Below, in pieces: positions 1 through 7,197 of a stretch of DNA of 64,000 nt. Origin of the DNA: Nitrosospira briensis (GTDB lineage Bacteria; Pseudomonadota; Gammaproteobacteria; Burkholderiales; Nitrosomonadaceae); contig NZ_FOVJ01000001.1 in assembly GCF_900115125.1 (NCBI RefSeq), positions 217,303-281,302 on the forward strand. The letters run 5' to 3'. The position numbers and the translations under genes were made by a program. Position 1 is the first letter of the stretch; the number at the start of each line of letters is the position of its first letter. The notes beneath the pieces were generated by a model. That model was given only the letters and a program-made list of their open reading frames with translations. It did not search any database and was not told the origin of the DNA.

Positions 1-2
1 GC

Positions 3-50
3 GAAGAGGTAAACCGTGATTTGCCCCATATGCGCCAAATGGGACAGTAA
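3..50 (+). CDS. Possible C-terminal end of an upstream gene (partial)
   Basis: The frame beginning at base 3 is open from the window edge and reads EEVNRDLPHMRQMGQ before a TAA at 48-50. This is compatible with the tail of a plus-strand gene lying to the left, convergent with argJ. The peptide is too short to assign to a family, and an open frame of this length can occur by chance. Bases 51-209 between this stop and the argJ stop show no convincing gene or terminator. Confidence 0.2.
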   Translation, partial: EEVNRDLPHMRQMGQ

Positions 51-209
51 GAGAATTTTCGTTGGCGGTTGCGTAGCTCGTGCCAGGGCAATGAATGGGA
101 TAGCCCGGGCCGGAGTCGAATTGACTACGGCTGGTGCGCAGAAGACGCAACCGCTTGCTCGCCTATATTGATGCCTTCAGCGTTTCATGCGGTCGACTCT
201 GGCCGATCG

Positions 210-1448
210 TCAGCTTCGATAATCCGCATTGATTTTTACATAATCATAGGATAGATCACACGTCCAGACGGTCGCTGATGCCTGTCCTCTGTTCAAGACG
301 ACGCGCACGGTGATTTCAGATTGCTTCATCACTCGCTGGCCATCTTTTTCCAGGTAATCGGGAGCTCTGCCCCCATTCTCCGCGACCAGCACATTATCGA
401 GATAGAGCTGCAATTTATTGACGTTCAGGCCGTCTATGCCCGCATAGCCGATAGCTGCAAGTATTCGTCCCAGATTTGGATCAGATGCAAAAAAAGCGGT
501 CTTGACCAGCGGTGAGTGGGCAATGGCATACGCCGCTTTACGGCATTCATCCGGCGTCTCGCCGCGCTCGACCTGAATGGTGATGAACTTGGTAGCGCCC
601 TCTCCATCGCGTACGATAGCTTGAGCCAGCTGTGCCGCAACTTCGGTGATTCCCTCTTGCAGCAGTGCAAATTCGGCGCTTTCTTTAGCCGTGATGGCGG
701 AATTTCCGGCTTGGCCGGTTGCGATCAGAATGAATGCGTCATTGGTTGACGTATCTCCATCCACAGTGATTCGGTTGAACGAGTTTTCGGCTGCATGGCT
801 CACGATTTCCTGGAGCAGCGGCTGGCTCAAGGCAGCGTCGGTCGCGATATAACTCAACATCGTCGCCATGTGCGGACGAATCATCCCTGAACCTTTGGCA
901 ATGCCTGTGATGGTTACGGTTGTGCCGTCGAGAGTGATCTGTTTCGACACTGCCTTGGGTACGATATCGGTCGTCATGATTGCCTGGGAGGCAATAAACC
1001 AGTTTTCCGCCTTCAGGTCTGCTACCGCTGCGGGCAACCCGGCAAGAACGCGCCCCAGTGGTAGCGGCTCCATGATCACACCGGTGGAAAACGGCAGAAC
1101 CTGGCGGCTGTCGCAGCCGAGCAACCGGGCAGTCTCAAGGCATGTGGCGCGAGCGTCCGCGATCCCGCCCTCGCCTGTGCCTGCGTTGGCATTGCCGGTG
1201 TTGACTACCAGCGCGCAAACAGGATATGAGGCATCTACATTTAAAAGATGTTCTTTAGCGATAATTACGGGCGCGGCGCAAAAATCGTTTTGTGTAAAAA
1301 CGCCGGCTACCTTTGCGCCTTCATTCAGCCTGATTACAAGCAGGTCACGCCGGCCCGGCTTCTTGATGCCGGCTTCCGCGACGCCCAACGTTACGCCTTC
1401 TATTGGCAGCAGTTGCTCGGGTACTGGCGGTGTAAAGTTGACTGGCAT
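210..1448 (-). CDS. argJ: Bifunctional glutamate N-acetyltransferase / amino-acid acetyltransferase ArgJ
   Basis: ArgJ transfers the acetyl group from N-acetylornithine to glutamate, recycling it in arginine synthesis; bifunctional forms can also use acetyl-CoA. The protein is about 412 residues, the normal family length. The precursor cleaves itself before a threonine in a conserved block seen here as [16 protein letters not shown], placing the nucleophile near T196. I chose the ATG at 1448 (MPVNFTPP...), which matches the usual family N terminus; a GTG four codons upstream (1460) is possible, and neither has a strong Shine-Dalgarno sequence. It stands apart from argD/argF/argG, which lie about 17 kb away. 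The cyclic versus bifunctional status cannot be decided from sequence alone. Confidence 0.95.
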   Translation of the reverse strand: MPVNFTPPVPEQLLPIEGVTLGVAEAGIKKPGRRDLLVIRLNEGAKVAGVFTQNDFCAAPVIIAKEHLLNVDASYPVCALVVNTGNANAGTGEGGIADARATCLETARLLGCDSRQVLPFSTGVIMEPLPLGRVLAGLPAAVADLKAENWFIASQAIMTTDIVPKAVSKQITLDGTTVTITGIAKGSGMIRPHMATMLSYIATDAALSQPLLQEIVSHAAENSFNRITVDGDTSTNDAFILIATGQAGNSAITAKESAEFALLQEGITEVAAQLAQAIVRDGEGATKFITIQVERGETPDECRKAAYAIAHSPLVKTAFFASDPNLGRILAAIGYAGIDGLNVNKLQLYLDNVLVAENGGRAPDYLEKDGQRVMKQSEITVRVVLNRGQASATVWTCDLSYDYVKINADYRS

Positions 1449-1557
1449 AATAGGAATCACGAAAGTTTAATAAAGTGTTGCGGCTCTCAATCAAAACAGC
1501 ATGATCATGTAATCTCCCGCCCATAACGCTTTGCCTTTGTCTTTGGATTGGAAAGGA

Positions 1558-1577
1558 CGCGTTACAGAAATAACGCG
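1558..1577. promoter_or_regulatory. Inverted repeat between argJ and the TusA-like gene
   Basis: CGCGTTA, a 6-base spacer, then TAACGCG forms a perfect 7-bp inverted repeat in the 250-bp divergent gap between argJ (minus) and the TusA-like gene (plus). It could be an operator or a small RNA hairpin. No regulator is identifiable from the site itself. Confidence 0.35.
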
Positions 1578-1702
1578 CTATGCTAACTTATCTTTGATCC
1601 TTCGCATATTTTCCCTGATTTTAAATGTTCCAATGTTCTCATCGTCATGGTAAAAAACAGAACTTGATGACAAATTGGTAATCAGGAGTTGAGAGGAAAC
1701 CC

Positions 1703-1930
1703 ATGAACTGTGATAAAGAACTGGATGTGCGCGGCCTGAATTGTCCCTTGCCTATCCTTCGAACAAAAAAATCCCTGGTGGATATGACAACGGGGCAGGT
1801 GTTGAAGATCATGGCCACCGATCCTGGCTCTGTGATCGATTTTCAGGTTTTTGCCGATCAGACTGGCAACGAATTGCTGTCATTGGCAGAGGCGGCTGGA
1901 GAATTCACGTTTTACATGAAGAAGAGATGA
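1703..1930 (+). CDS. TusA/SirA-family sulfur carrier protein
   Basis: This is a 75-residue single-domain protein of the TusA (SirA/YeeD) family. These proteins carry a persulfide on the cysteine of a CPxP motif and pass sulfur to tRNA thiolation, molybdopterin synthesis or dissimilatory sulfur pathways. The motif is visible near the N terminus as RGLNCPLPILR, with the cysteine at about residue 14. The ATG is preceded by GGAG/GAGAGG about 8-15 bases upstream. The gene stands alone, so its sulfur partner cannot be inferred from context. Family membership is clear, but whether it is the tRNA-thiolation TusA or a paralogue is not. Confidence 0.85.
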   Translation: MNCDKELDVRGLNCPLPILRTKKSLVDMTTGQVLKIMATDPGSVIDFQVFADQTGNELLSLAEAAGEFTFYMKKR

Positions 1931-2129
1931 TGAATCGTGAATGTCGCGCCGCGATCTCCAGCGTTATCGAAACGGCAACGCAAACGCTCAACAGTTCGGA
2001 TCAGGATGGGAATTACCCCGCAGGAATGATATTGAGTAGCAGGAGGAAGTGCGTGCCGCACTTATCCATAAGGACTACGCCCTTGTCGTCCGTGCCGCCA
2101 TCGGTACGGCTTTCCTTGGGTGGGATATA

Positions 2130-3080
2130 TCAAAGCGCAGCGCAAGCTTCGGCTGCGGTGGCCAGCTTTTGATATCTTGCGAGCCAGGGTAGCGGGACGG
2201 GAAATCCGGAGCCATTCCGTTTCGCTGAATGGGCCGCAACCATGGCGCCAAGCATGATCGCGCGGCCGCAGCTGTCTCCTCCTGCCCGGATATTGGACTC
2301 GACCGCGGTACGGTAGTCCGCTGCATGCAGTGCGATATGAAAGACTACGGGCAAGCCTTGCGCGACATGACAGGCAGGACCAAAGCGCTCCGCAGCCGCA
2401 ACGCTATCCAGTTTCGGCATGGCGAGCGCCTGCTCCAGCAGCGGTTGAAGCGGGTTTCCCGCGTACGGCAAAGCATCAGTCAGAGCTTGGGCAATCGGCA
2501 CTCCTTGCAACACTTTGAACAATGCAACCGAGGCGCACCGTGCGGCGGCCACTGCCACACCATTGTTATTTGTCACCCGCACTACTTCCTCCATGCGTTC
2601 CAACAGGTTCTCCAAAGTCCCGTGCGCCGCGATTAGTGCGGGAAGCGCGGCGAGGGCCGGATGCTGGTCGTCATCGGCGCCGGACGCTGCCGGAAATTCC
2701 GAGGGTTCAAGGAACAGCAGGTTGCGCAACGTCAGGCGAGTGGGGGAGTCGATATAACCGACGAATTCACCACCGGGTCCGAAGTGCGAGCGGTATTCAG
2801 CCTGATACTCGATGCGATTGAAAGCGCGATGCTTCGCGAGATGCTTCAGCATCAACAGGCAAACCTCGCCATAGGCGCTGGACCCCCCGGGCAGCTTTCC
2901 GGCATGCGCAAGGTAACCTTTCCCTTCCGCATAATGATCTGCCTCCGGTTTAAGAAAAACGAGGCCTTTGGCAGCTTCAATCTCTGCAATGCGTGCGGGA
3001 TCATAAAGCCAATGTAGGCCAAGGGCGGCGGAATCGGCGACAAGCGCGCCAAGAACCGCCGCGGTATTCTCATTCTTCAT
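2130..3080 (-). CDS. ADP-ribosylglycohydrolase (DraG-like) family protein
   Basis: The family removes ADP-ribose from proteins or small molecules using a two-metal site. The N terminus AVLGALVADSAALGLHWLYDP is typical, and the C-terminal metal-binding stretch appears as GGDSCGRAIMLGAMVAA. From the ATG at 3080 the protein is 316 residues, a normal length. This start has AGGAA spaced correctly upstream, whereas the frame stays open to 3173 and would add 31 residues that do not look like the family. It lies downstream of exbB-exbD-Trm112 on the same strand. The classic DraG partner DraT and nitrogenase genes are absent, so the substrate is unknown. Confidence 0.8.
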   Translation of the reverse strand: MKNENTAAVLGALVADSAALGLHWLYDPARIAEIEAAKGLVFLKPEADHYAEGKGYLAHAGKLPGGSSAYGEVCLLMLKHLAKHRAFNRIEYQAEYRSHFGPGGEFVGYIDSPTRLTLRNLLFLEPSEFPAASGADDDQHPALAALPALIAAHGTLENLLERMEEVVRVTNNNGVAVAAARCASVALFKVLQGVPIAQALTDALPYAGNPLQPLLEQALAMPKLDSVAAAERFGPACHVAQGLPVVFHIALHAADYRTAVESNIRAGGDSCGRAIMLGAMVAAHSAKRNGSGFPVPLPWLARYQKLATAAEACAAL

Positions 3081-3135
3081 CGTTACAAATTCCTTTCCTG
3101 CCACCGGATGCGTTGCTGGTTTTTTCAGAATGAAG

Positions 3136-3315
3136 CTAAAGCTCTTCTTCCACAGGCAATCTTCGCGCCTCATCTTCCAGCATTACGGGAATGCCGTCCC
3201 TGATAGGGAAAGCCAGGCGATCTCCCTTGCAGATCAGCTCATTATCGGATTTCCTGTAGAGCAGTGGGGCCTTGCAGAGAGGGCATACCAGAATATCGAG
3301 TAATTTTGAATCCAT
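3136..3315 (-). CDS. Trm112/YcaR-family small zinc-binding protein (UPF0434)
   Basis: This 59-residue gene is below the size of most ORF screens. It reads [20 protein letters not shown] and continues with [20 protein letters not shown] before a basic/acidic tail. The CPLC pair plus a later LICKGD cysteine is the Trm112/YcaR signature; eukaryotic relatives activate methyltransferases, while the bacterial role is not settled. It begins 9 bases after the exbD stop, so it is almost certainly co-transcribed with exbB-exbD. In many proteobacteria the order is exbB-exbD-lpxK-ycaR-kdsB; here lpxK is missing before it and kdsB after it. Confidence 0.88.
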   Translation of the reverse strand: MDSKLLDILVCPLCKAPLLYRKSDNELICKGDRLAFPIRDGIPVMLEDEARRLPVEEEL

Positions 3316-3324
3316 AAGTTAAGC

Positions 3325-3741
3325 CTACCTGGTGTTTTCAGTCGTGAAAGTAATGCGATTGTATCCAGCCAGACGTGCGGCCTCCATCACCGATATAACG
3401 GACTGATGGGTCGCTTGCGCATCCGCATTGATGACAATGACCGGATCGGGCCGGTCACCTGCCGCTGCACTTAATTCCTCCCTCAAGCGTTCCGTACTGG
3501 AGTCTTGAAGAGGGGTCCGGTTGACCGTATAGTCTCCCGCGGCGCTTACGGAGATATCGATGACGTTGGGGCGGTCATGGGGGGTGTCGGAAGTCGCTTG
3601 CGGCAAACTGATTTCCAGTTCCGAAAATTTCGAGTAAGTGGTGGTAATCACCAGGAAAATCAGAATTACCAACAGTACGTCGATCATGGGCACCAAATTG
3701 ATTTCTGGCTCTTCTTTCTGCCTGCCGCGCTGGAAATTCAT
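3325..3741 (-). CDS. exbD: Biopolymer transporter ExbD/TolR family protein
   Basis: ExbD/TolR proteins form the periplasm-facing rotor partner of ExbB in a proton-driven motor that energises TonB or Tol systems. The 138-residue protein has a short cytoplasmic N terminus, one membrane segment (about residues 18-36, LVPMIDVLLVILIFLVITT) carrying the essential aspartate, and a periplasmic domain ending near FTTENTR. The sequence EINLVPMIDVLLV is the family hallmark. It lies 174 bases downstream of exbB, with no gene between. It is separate from the tonB-linked ExbB/ExbD pair at 23.7-24.9 kb, so the organism has two such motors here. In Nitrosomonadaceae this copy may serve a lipid or Tol-like process rather than iron uptake. 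Confidence 0.92.
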   Translation of the reverse strand: MNFQRGRQKEEPEINLVPMIDVLLVILIFLVITTTYSKFSELEISLPQATSDTPHDRPNVIDISVSAAGDYTVNRTPLQDSSTERLREELSAAAGDRPDPVIVINADAQATHQSVISVMEAARLAGYNRITFTTENTR

Positions 3742-3915
3742 CGTGTTTGGCTATGTGGGAACAAATGAACAATAAACCGGAAACCGATAAAATTGAATAC
3801 CGAAAAGCCGGATTGCGAGCTCTACCTTGATATTGTACCTAGCTGACGAGGCCCTGTTGGCTACGGTACATATAAAAAATATTCCCTTGATTAACCCACT
3901 TAATCCCTGGTGCCG

Positions 3916-4551
3916 CTAATTTTCCTTGTCAGGCCGGAAGTCCACCTGCCGCTCGCCATGAACGATATCCACCAGCTTCAACGCCTGCAACTCCATTTCT
4001 ACCACCAGCGCATCCACTTTAGCGCGGAAATAACGGTAAAACATGATGCTGGGAATGGCCACCAAAATCCCGAATGCGGCATTATAAAGCGCCACGGAAA
4101 TGCCGTGAGCGAGTTGCGCGGGATTGCCGCCCCCAGTAGGAGAATTCGAGCCAAAAATCTCGATCATGCCTACGAGCGTTCCAAAGAGTCCCATCAGGGG
4201 ACTCAAGGACGCGATGGTTCCCAACGTGGTGAGATATCGTTCAAGATCGTGAGCGACGGCGCGACCGGCTTCTTCGATTGATTCCTTCATGATGTCGCGC
4301 GTGCTTCTAACATTTCTCAAACCCGCGGCAAAAATCTGACCCAGTGGAGAATGCTTCTGTAGCCGGGCCAGCATATCCGTACTGACGCCGCTTTTCCGGT
4401 ACTCGTGGACCACTTTGGGCAGAAGATCTCTCGGTGTTACGACGCTCAGGCGCAAAGCCCACATGCGTTCTCCAATAATGCCGACAGCGACAATGGAAGC
4501 CAGAATGATTGGCCAAACCGGCCAACCGGCAGCTTGAATCAGAGCGAACAC
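3916..4551 (-). CDS. exbB: MotA/TolQ/ExbB proton channel family protein
   Basis: The 211-residue protein has the three-membrane-segment ExbB/TolQ plan: an N-terminal segment (about residues 9-28) and a C-terminal pair around IASLSPLMGLFGTLVGMIEI and GISVALYNAAFGILVAIPSI. It partners ExbD as the stator of a proton-driven motor in the inner membrane. The start is GTG at 4551, with AGGGGA about 7 bases upstream. A 421-bp inverted-repeat-bounded element ends only 17 bases upstream of this start, so the exbB promoter must lie within or beyond that element. Confidence 0.92.
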   Translation of the reverse strand: MFALIQAAGWPVWPIILASIVAVGIIGERMWALRLSVVTPRDLLPKVVHEYRKSGVSTDMLARLQKHSPLGQIFAAGLRNVRSTRDIMKESIEEAGRAVAHDLERYLTTLGTIASLSPLMGLFGTLVGMIEIFGSNSPTGGGNPAQLAHGISVALYNAAFGILVAIPSIMFYRYFRAKVDALVVEMELQALKLVDIVHGERQVDFRPDKEN

Positions 4552-4567
4552 CGAAAATCCCCTATAT

Positions 4568-4988
4568 GAACCTCTAAATGAGTTTTCCGTAGAGCGCGTT
4601 GCACCAAAACCGGGATGGTCACAAGGCGCGCGACGAAGGCGGTAGCTTAGTCTACGACGAAGGGGAGTGCAACGCGGTTAGCGCCCGATTTTACCGCAAC
4701 CGGAAGGGACGGAGGCTTTGGGGGCGGTCTGCTTTGTCAGGCTCCTGGCGAAGGGGGGGCCCAGGGCGTTGGACGAGGGACCCCGCGAAGCGGGGATCGG
4801 ACAGCGTCGGGGATGTCGCCCCCGCGCCCCGCTTACGTCTGCGGCGCCTACATCCCACTGCGGGGTCGCACCTTCCTTCGGAAGGCACCGCTCCACCCTT
4901 CGCGGTCGTGCCATTCGCGTCGTCCCCTTTCGCGCATCCCCATCCCCAAAGCCGCCGTCGCGTCCACGGAAAACTCATTTAGAGGTTC
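4568..4988. mobile_element. MITE-like non-coding element with perfect 23-bp terminal inverted repeats
   Basis: Bases 4568-4590 (starting GAACCTCTAAATGAG) and 4966-4988 (ending CTCATTTAGAGGTTC) are exact reverse complements over 23 bp. They enclose 375 bp that is far more GC-rich than its surroundings and contains internal hairpins, such as CCCCGCGAAGCGGGG near 4781 and CCTTCCTTCGGAAGG near 4871. Several overlapping open frames cross it on both strands, but none resembles a protein. No clear target-site duplication is visible. The structure fits a miniature inverted-repeat transposable element or another dispersed repeat. It separates exbB from xseA and probably replaced or supplies exbB's upstream control region. 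Confidence 0.7.
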
Positions 4989-5049
4989 CTTGATCAGAGC
5001 CATAATGTAGCTTGCCCCTGTGATTTCAGCAAGGAGGGGAATGTTTTTC

Positions 5050-5084
5050 TTGTCCACAATTGCTGTGGATAAGTTTGTGGGTAA
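5050..5084. promoter_or_regulatory. Cluster of DnaA-box-like 9-mers upstream of xseA
   Basis: Within 35 bases there are TTGTCCACA (5050-5058), a perfect reverse-oriented DnaA box TGTGGATAA (5064-5072) and TGTGGGTAA (5076-5084). The outer two each differ from the consensus TTATCCACA by one base. A fourth one-mismatch copy, TGTGGATTA, lies at 5242-5250. The first two form a dyad with a 5-base spacer. An AT-rich stretch follows at about 5134-5172. This could be a DnaA-regulated promoter, a DnaA-titrating site or an origin-like element; no dnaA, dnaN or gidA gene is nearby. Confidence 0.45.
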
Positions 5085-5217
5085 TTTGCAAATAGGGCCA
5101 TTAAGTTGCCCTGCCATAACGACTTTTTCTGTTTAGGTTAATTTTTGAACTTAATAATATTCGTTAAAATACAAGTACTTGGTCCTGTCCCTAGTATTCA
5201 TGCGGGTTTCCGCTTCA

Positions 5218-5233
5218 CAAATATGCATATTTG
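5218..5233. promoter_or_regulatory. 16-bp perfect palindrome upstream of xseA
   Basis: CAAATATGCATATTTG reads identically on both strands. It ends inside the candidate -35 element of xseA, which is where a repressor operator would be expected. No cognate regulator can be named. Confidence 0.5.
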
Positions 5234-5259
5234 GTGACAAGTGTGGATTATTGTAGAAT
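5231..5259 (+). promoter_or_regulatory. Candidate sigma70 promoter of xseA
   Basis: TTGGTG (5231-5236), a 17-base spacer and TAGAAT (5254-5259) resemble -35 and -10 boxes. Transcription would start near 5266, the first base of the annotated xseA ATG, implying either a leaderless message or use of a downstream ATG (5278 or 5284). Confidence 0.4.
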
Positions 5260-5265
5260 GTCAAG

Positions 5266-6609
5266 ATGAATCTGATTATGGAAATGGAGATAGCAAGGGC
5301 TGTCTTGAGCGTGGGCGAACTGAATCGCACCGCGAAAGCCTTGCTGGAACAAGCTTTCCCGTTATTATGGGTTGCCGGCGAAATTTCGAATATCAAATGC
5401 TACGGTTCGGGCCATTGGTACTTCTCACTCAAGGATGAAGACGCTCAAGTACGTTGCGTCATGTTCCGCGATAAAAATCAGTACCTGGACTGGCAGCCCC
5501 GGGATGGCATGCGAGTGGAAGTGCGGGCGCTGGTGACGTTATATCACGCGCGCGGTGACTTTCAATTAAGCGTTGAGACCATCCGCCGTGCCGGGTCGGG
5601 TACGTTGTTTGAAGCTTTTGAGCAGCTCAAGGTCAGGCTGGGAAAAGAAGGCCTGTTTGCTCCTGAGCGCAAAAAACCGTTACCGTATTTCCCGAAGCAG
5701 ATTGGCATCATTACTTCTCCAGCCGCTGCTGCGCTGCATGACGTGTTGTCTACGCTGCAACGGCGTATGCCTTCCATGCCCGTGATTGTTTACCCGACGC
5801 CAGTACAGGGCGCCGGCGCTTCCACCAGGATAGCAGCGGCTGTTCAAAAGGCGGGAGATCGCGCCGAGTGCGACGTTCTGATCCTATGCCGGGGTGGCGG
5901 CGCTATTGAAGATTTATGGGCATTCAATGAGGAGATTGTGGCGCGTGCAATTGCCGCCTGTCCCATCCCCATCATCAGTGGGATAGGTCACGAAACCGAT
6001 TTCACCATTGCTGATTTTGTAGCTGACGTCCGCGCCCCCACGCCTACCGGCGCATCCCAACTCGTCTGCCCTGATCGTGAAGAATTAATCCGGCTCGGCG
6101 AAATTCTTTTGGGCCGGATGCGGCGGGGCATGCAGCGCTGCATTGAAAGCCGCATGCAGCACGCCGATATGCTTGAATGCCGTCTGTTACATCCCGGAAA
6201 GCGGATTAATGACCGGCTTGCATACCTTGAGCGTTTACGCAAGCGGCTCGCTGACTCCTGGGTACGACATTCAGAAAGCAAGAACTGGCGTTTGCGGGAG
6301 ATTGATCAGCGGCTTACAATAGCCAGCCCCGATATTTCCCGCCTTGCCGAGCGCCAGCGCGAACTCGGCTGGCGCTTGCGGCGCGCCGTTGCGGTTCACC
6401 TGGAAACGCTTGCAATGAATGTGGGGCGCAGGCAAGCAGACCTTACCCATCTTAACCCGAAGTCAGTGCTGGAACGCGGTTACAGTATTGCTTTCGCCGC
6501 TGACGGCGAGGTGTTGAGAAATAGCGATCAGATCGATGTTGGCGATACAATTCGGGTGACGTTCGCCAAAGGGTGGAGCAAAGCTTCCGTGACCGGGAGA
6601 GGCGAGTAA
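5266..6609 (+). CDS. xseA: Exodeoxyribonuclease VII large subunit
   Basis: XseA, together with several copies of the small subunit XseB, degrades single-stranded DNA in repair and recombination. The 447-residue protein shows an N-terminal OB-fold (FPLLWVAGEISNIKCYGSGH...), the nuclease core with GIITSPAAAALHDV and ILCRGGGAIEDLWAFNEE, the conserved SGIGHETDFTIADFVAD, a long helical coiled-coil region from about residue 270, and a C-terminal domain (LERGYSIAFAADG). The length is normal. The ATG at 5266 is the earliest start but has no Shine-Dalgarno sequence; ATGs at 5278 and 5284 would remove residues not conserved in the family. xseB is not in this window. Confidence 0.95.
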   Translation: MNLIMEMEIARAVLSVGELNRTAKALLEQAFPLLWVAGEISNIKCYGSGHWYFSLKDEDAQVRCVMFRDKNQYLDWQPRDGMRVEVRALVTLYHARGDFQLSVETIRRAGSGTLFEAFEQLKVRLGKEGLFAPERKKPLPYFPKQIGIITSPAAAALHDVLSTLQRRMPSMPVIVYPTPVQGAGASTRIAAAVQKAGDRAECDVLILCRGGGAIEDLWAFNEEIVARAIAACPIPIISGIGHETDFTIADFVADVRAPTPTGASQLVCPDREELIRLGEILLGRMRRGMQRCIESRMQHADMLECRLLHPGKRINDRLAYLERLRKRLADSWVRHSESKNWRLREIDQRLTIASPDISRLAERQRELGWRLRRAVAVHLETLAMNVGRRQADLTHLNPKSVLERGYSIAFAADGEVLRNSDQIDVGDTIRVTFAKGWSKASVTGRGE

Positions 6610-6770
6610 ATTCTGGCTCCCGAAAACTCGTTATCATTGTGGACATTTACGCCATGGTGATGCAGACTTGGAATCCACCATATCGTTTGTATCAGCTTCT
6701 CGCATACCAGCTGCCTGATATCCGTGCTGTCACCGAGTTTTATTAGCTCTCTCATCAGGAAGTATTTCCA

Positions 6771-7145
6771 ATGTCTAGAATTTTTATCACGCTTGGCGCT
6801 ATCAACGCGTTGTTATGTGTCGCTTTTGGCGCTTTCGGCGCCCACGGTTTAAAACAGAGGCTCACCGCCGATATGCTTGCGGTGTATCAGACCGGGGTGC
6901 AATATCATTTTTATCACGCACTGGGCCTTATCGCGGTTGGTCTCGTGTTGTTGCATTTTCCCGCATCCAAACCGGTGGCATTGTCGGGTTGGTTGATGCT
7001 CGCAGGCATTGCCTTGTTTTCCGTCAGTCTTTATGCACTGAGCCTGACAGGAATACGTGGACTGGGCGCGATAACGCCACTGGGCGGCGTCGCATTCCTG
7101 AGCGGCTGGGCTTTGCTTGCCTACGGCGTTTGGACTGGAAAATAA
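6771..7145 (+). CDS. DUF423 family inner-membrane protein
   Basis: This is a 124-residue protein with four hydrophobic segments and the DUF423 signature: FGAFGAHGLKQRL near residues 19-31, then VYQTGVQYHFYHALGLIAVG. The same fold occurs in E. coli YgdD and in many bacteria, with no established function. The start has AGGAAG about 8 bases upstream. It lies between xseA and the RNA methyltransferase gene on the same strand with moderate gaps, so it may have its own promoter. Confidence 0.88.
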   Translation: MSRIFITLGAINALLCVAFGAFGAHGLKQRLTADMLAVYQTGVQYHFYHALGLIAVGLVLLHFPASKPVALSGWLMLAGIALFSVSLYALSLTGIRGLGAITPLGGVAFLSGWALLAYGVWTGK

Positions 7146-7197
7146 GCCTGGACAATCAGCCAGCTATTTTTTGTAATACCAATATCGCAATATCCTC

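Noticed and set aside
868..1470. A 200-codon plus-strand frame opposite argJ
   Set aside because: It lies wholly inside argJ, has no ribosome site or recognisable motif, and the argJ frame is complete.
2047..2109. Two hairpins (AAGTGCG/CGCACTT and CCGTGCCG/CGGTACGG) between the convergent TusA-like and ADP-ribosylglycohydrolase genes as terminators
   Set aside because: Neither is followed by a T run on either strand, so I do not call them intrinsic terminators, although they may fold in RNA.
4599..5117. Several overlapping ORFs of 65-127 codons inside the inverted-repeat element
   Set aside because: They occur in all frames because the DNA is GC-rich, have Arg/Pro/Ser-biased composition and show no ribosome site or domain.
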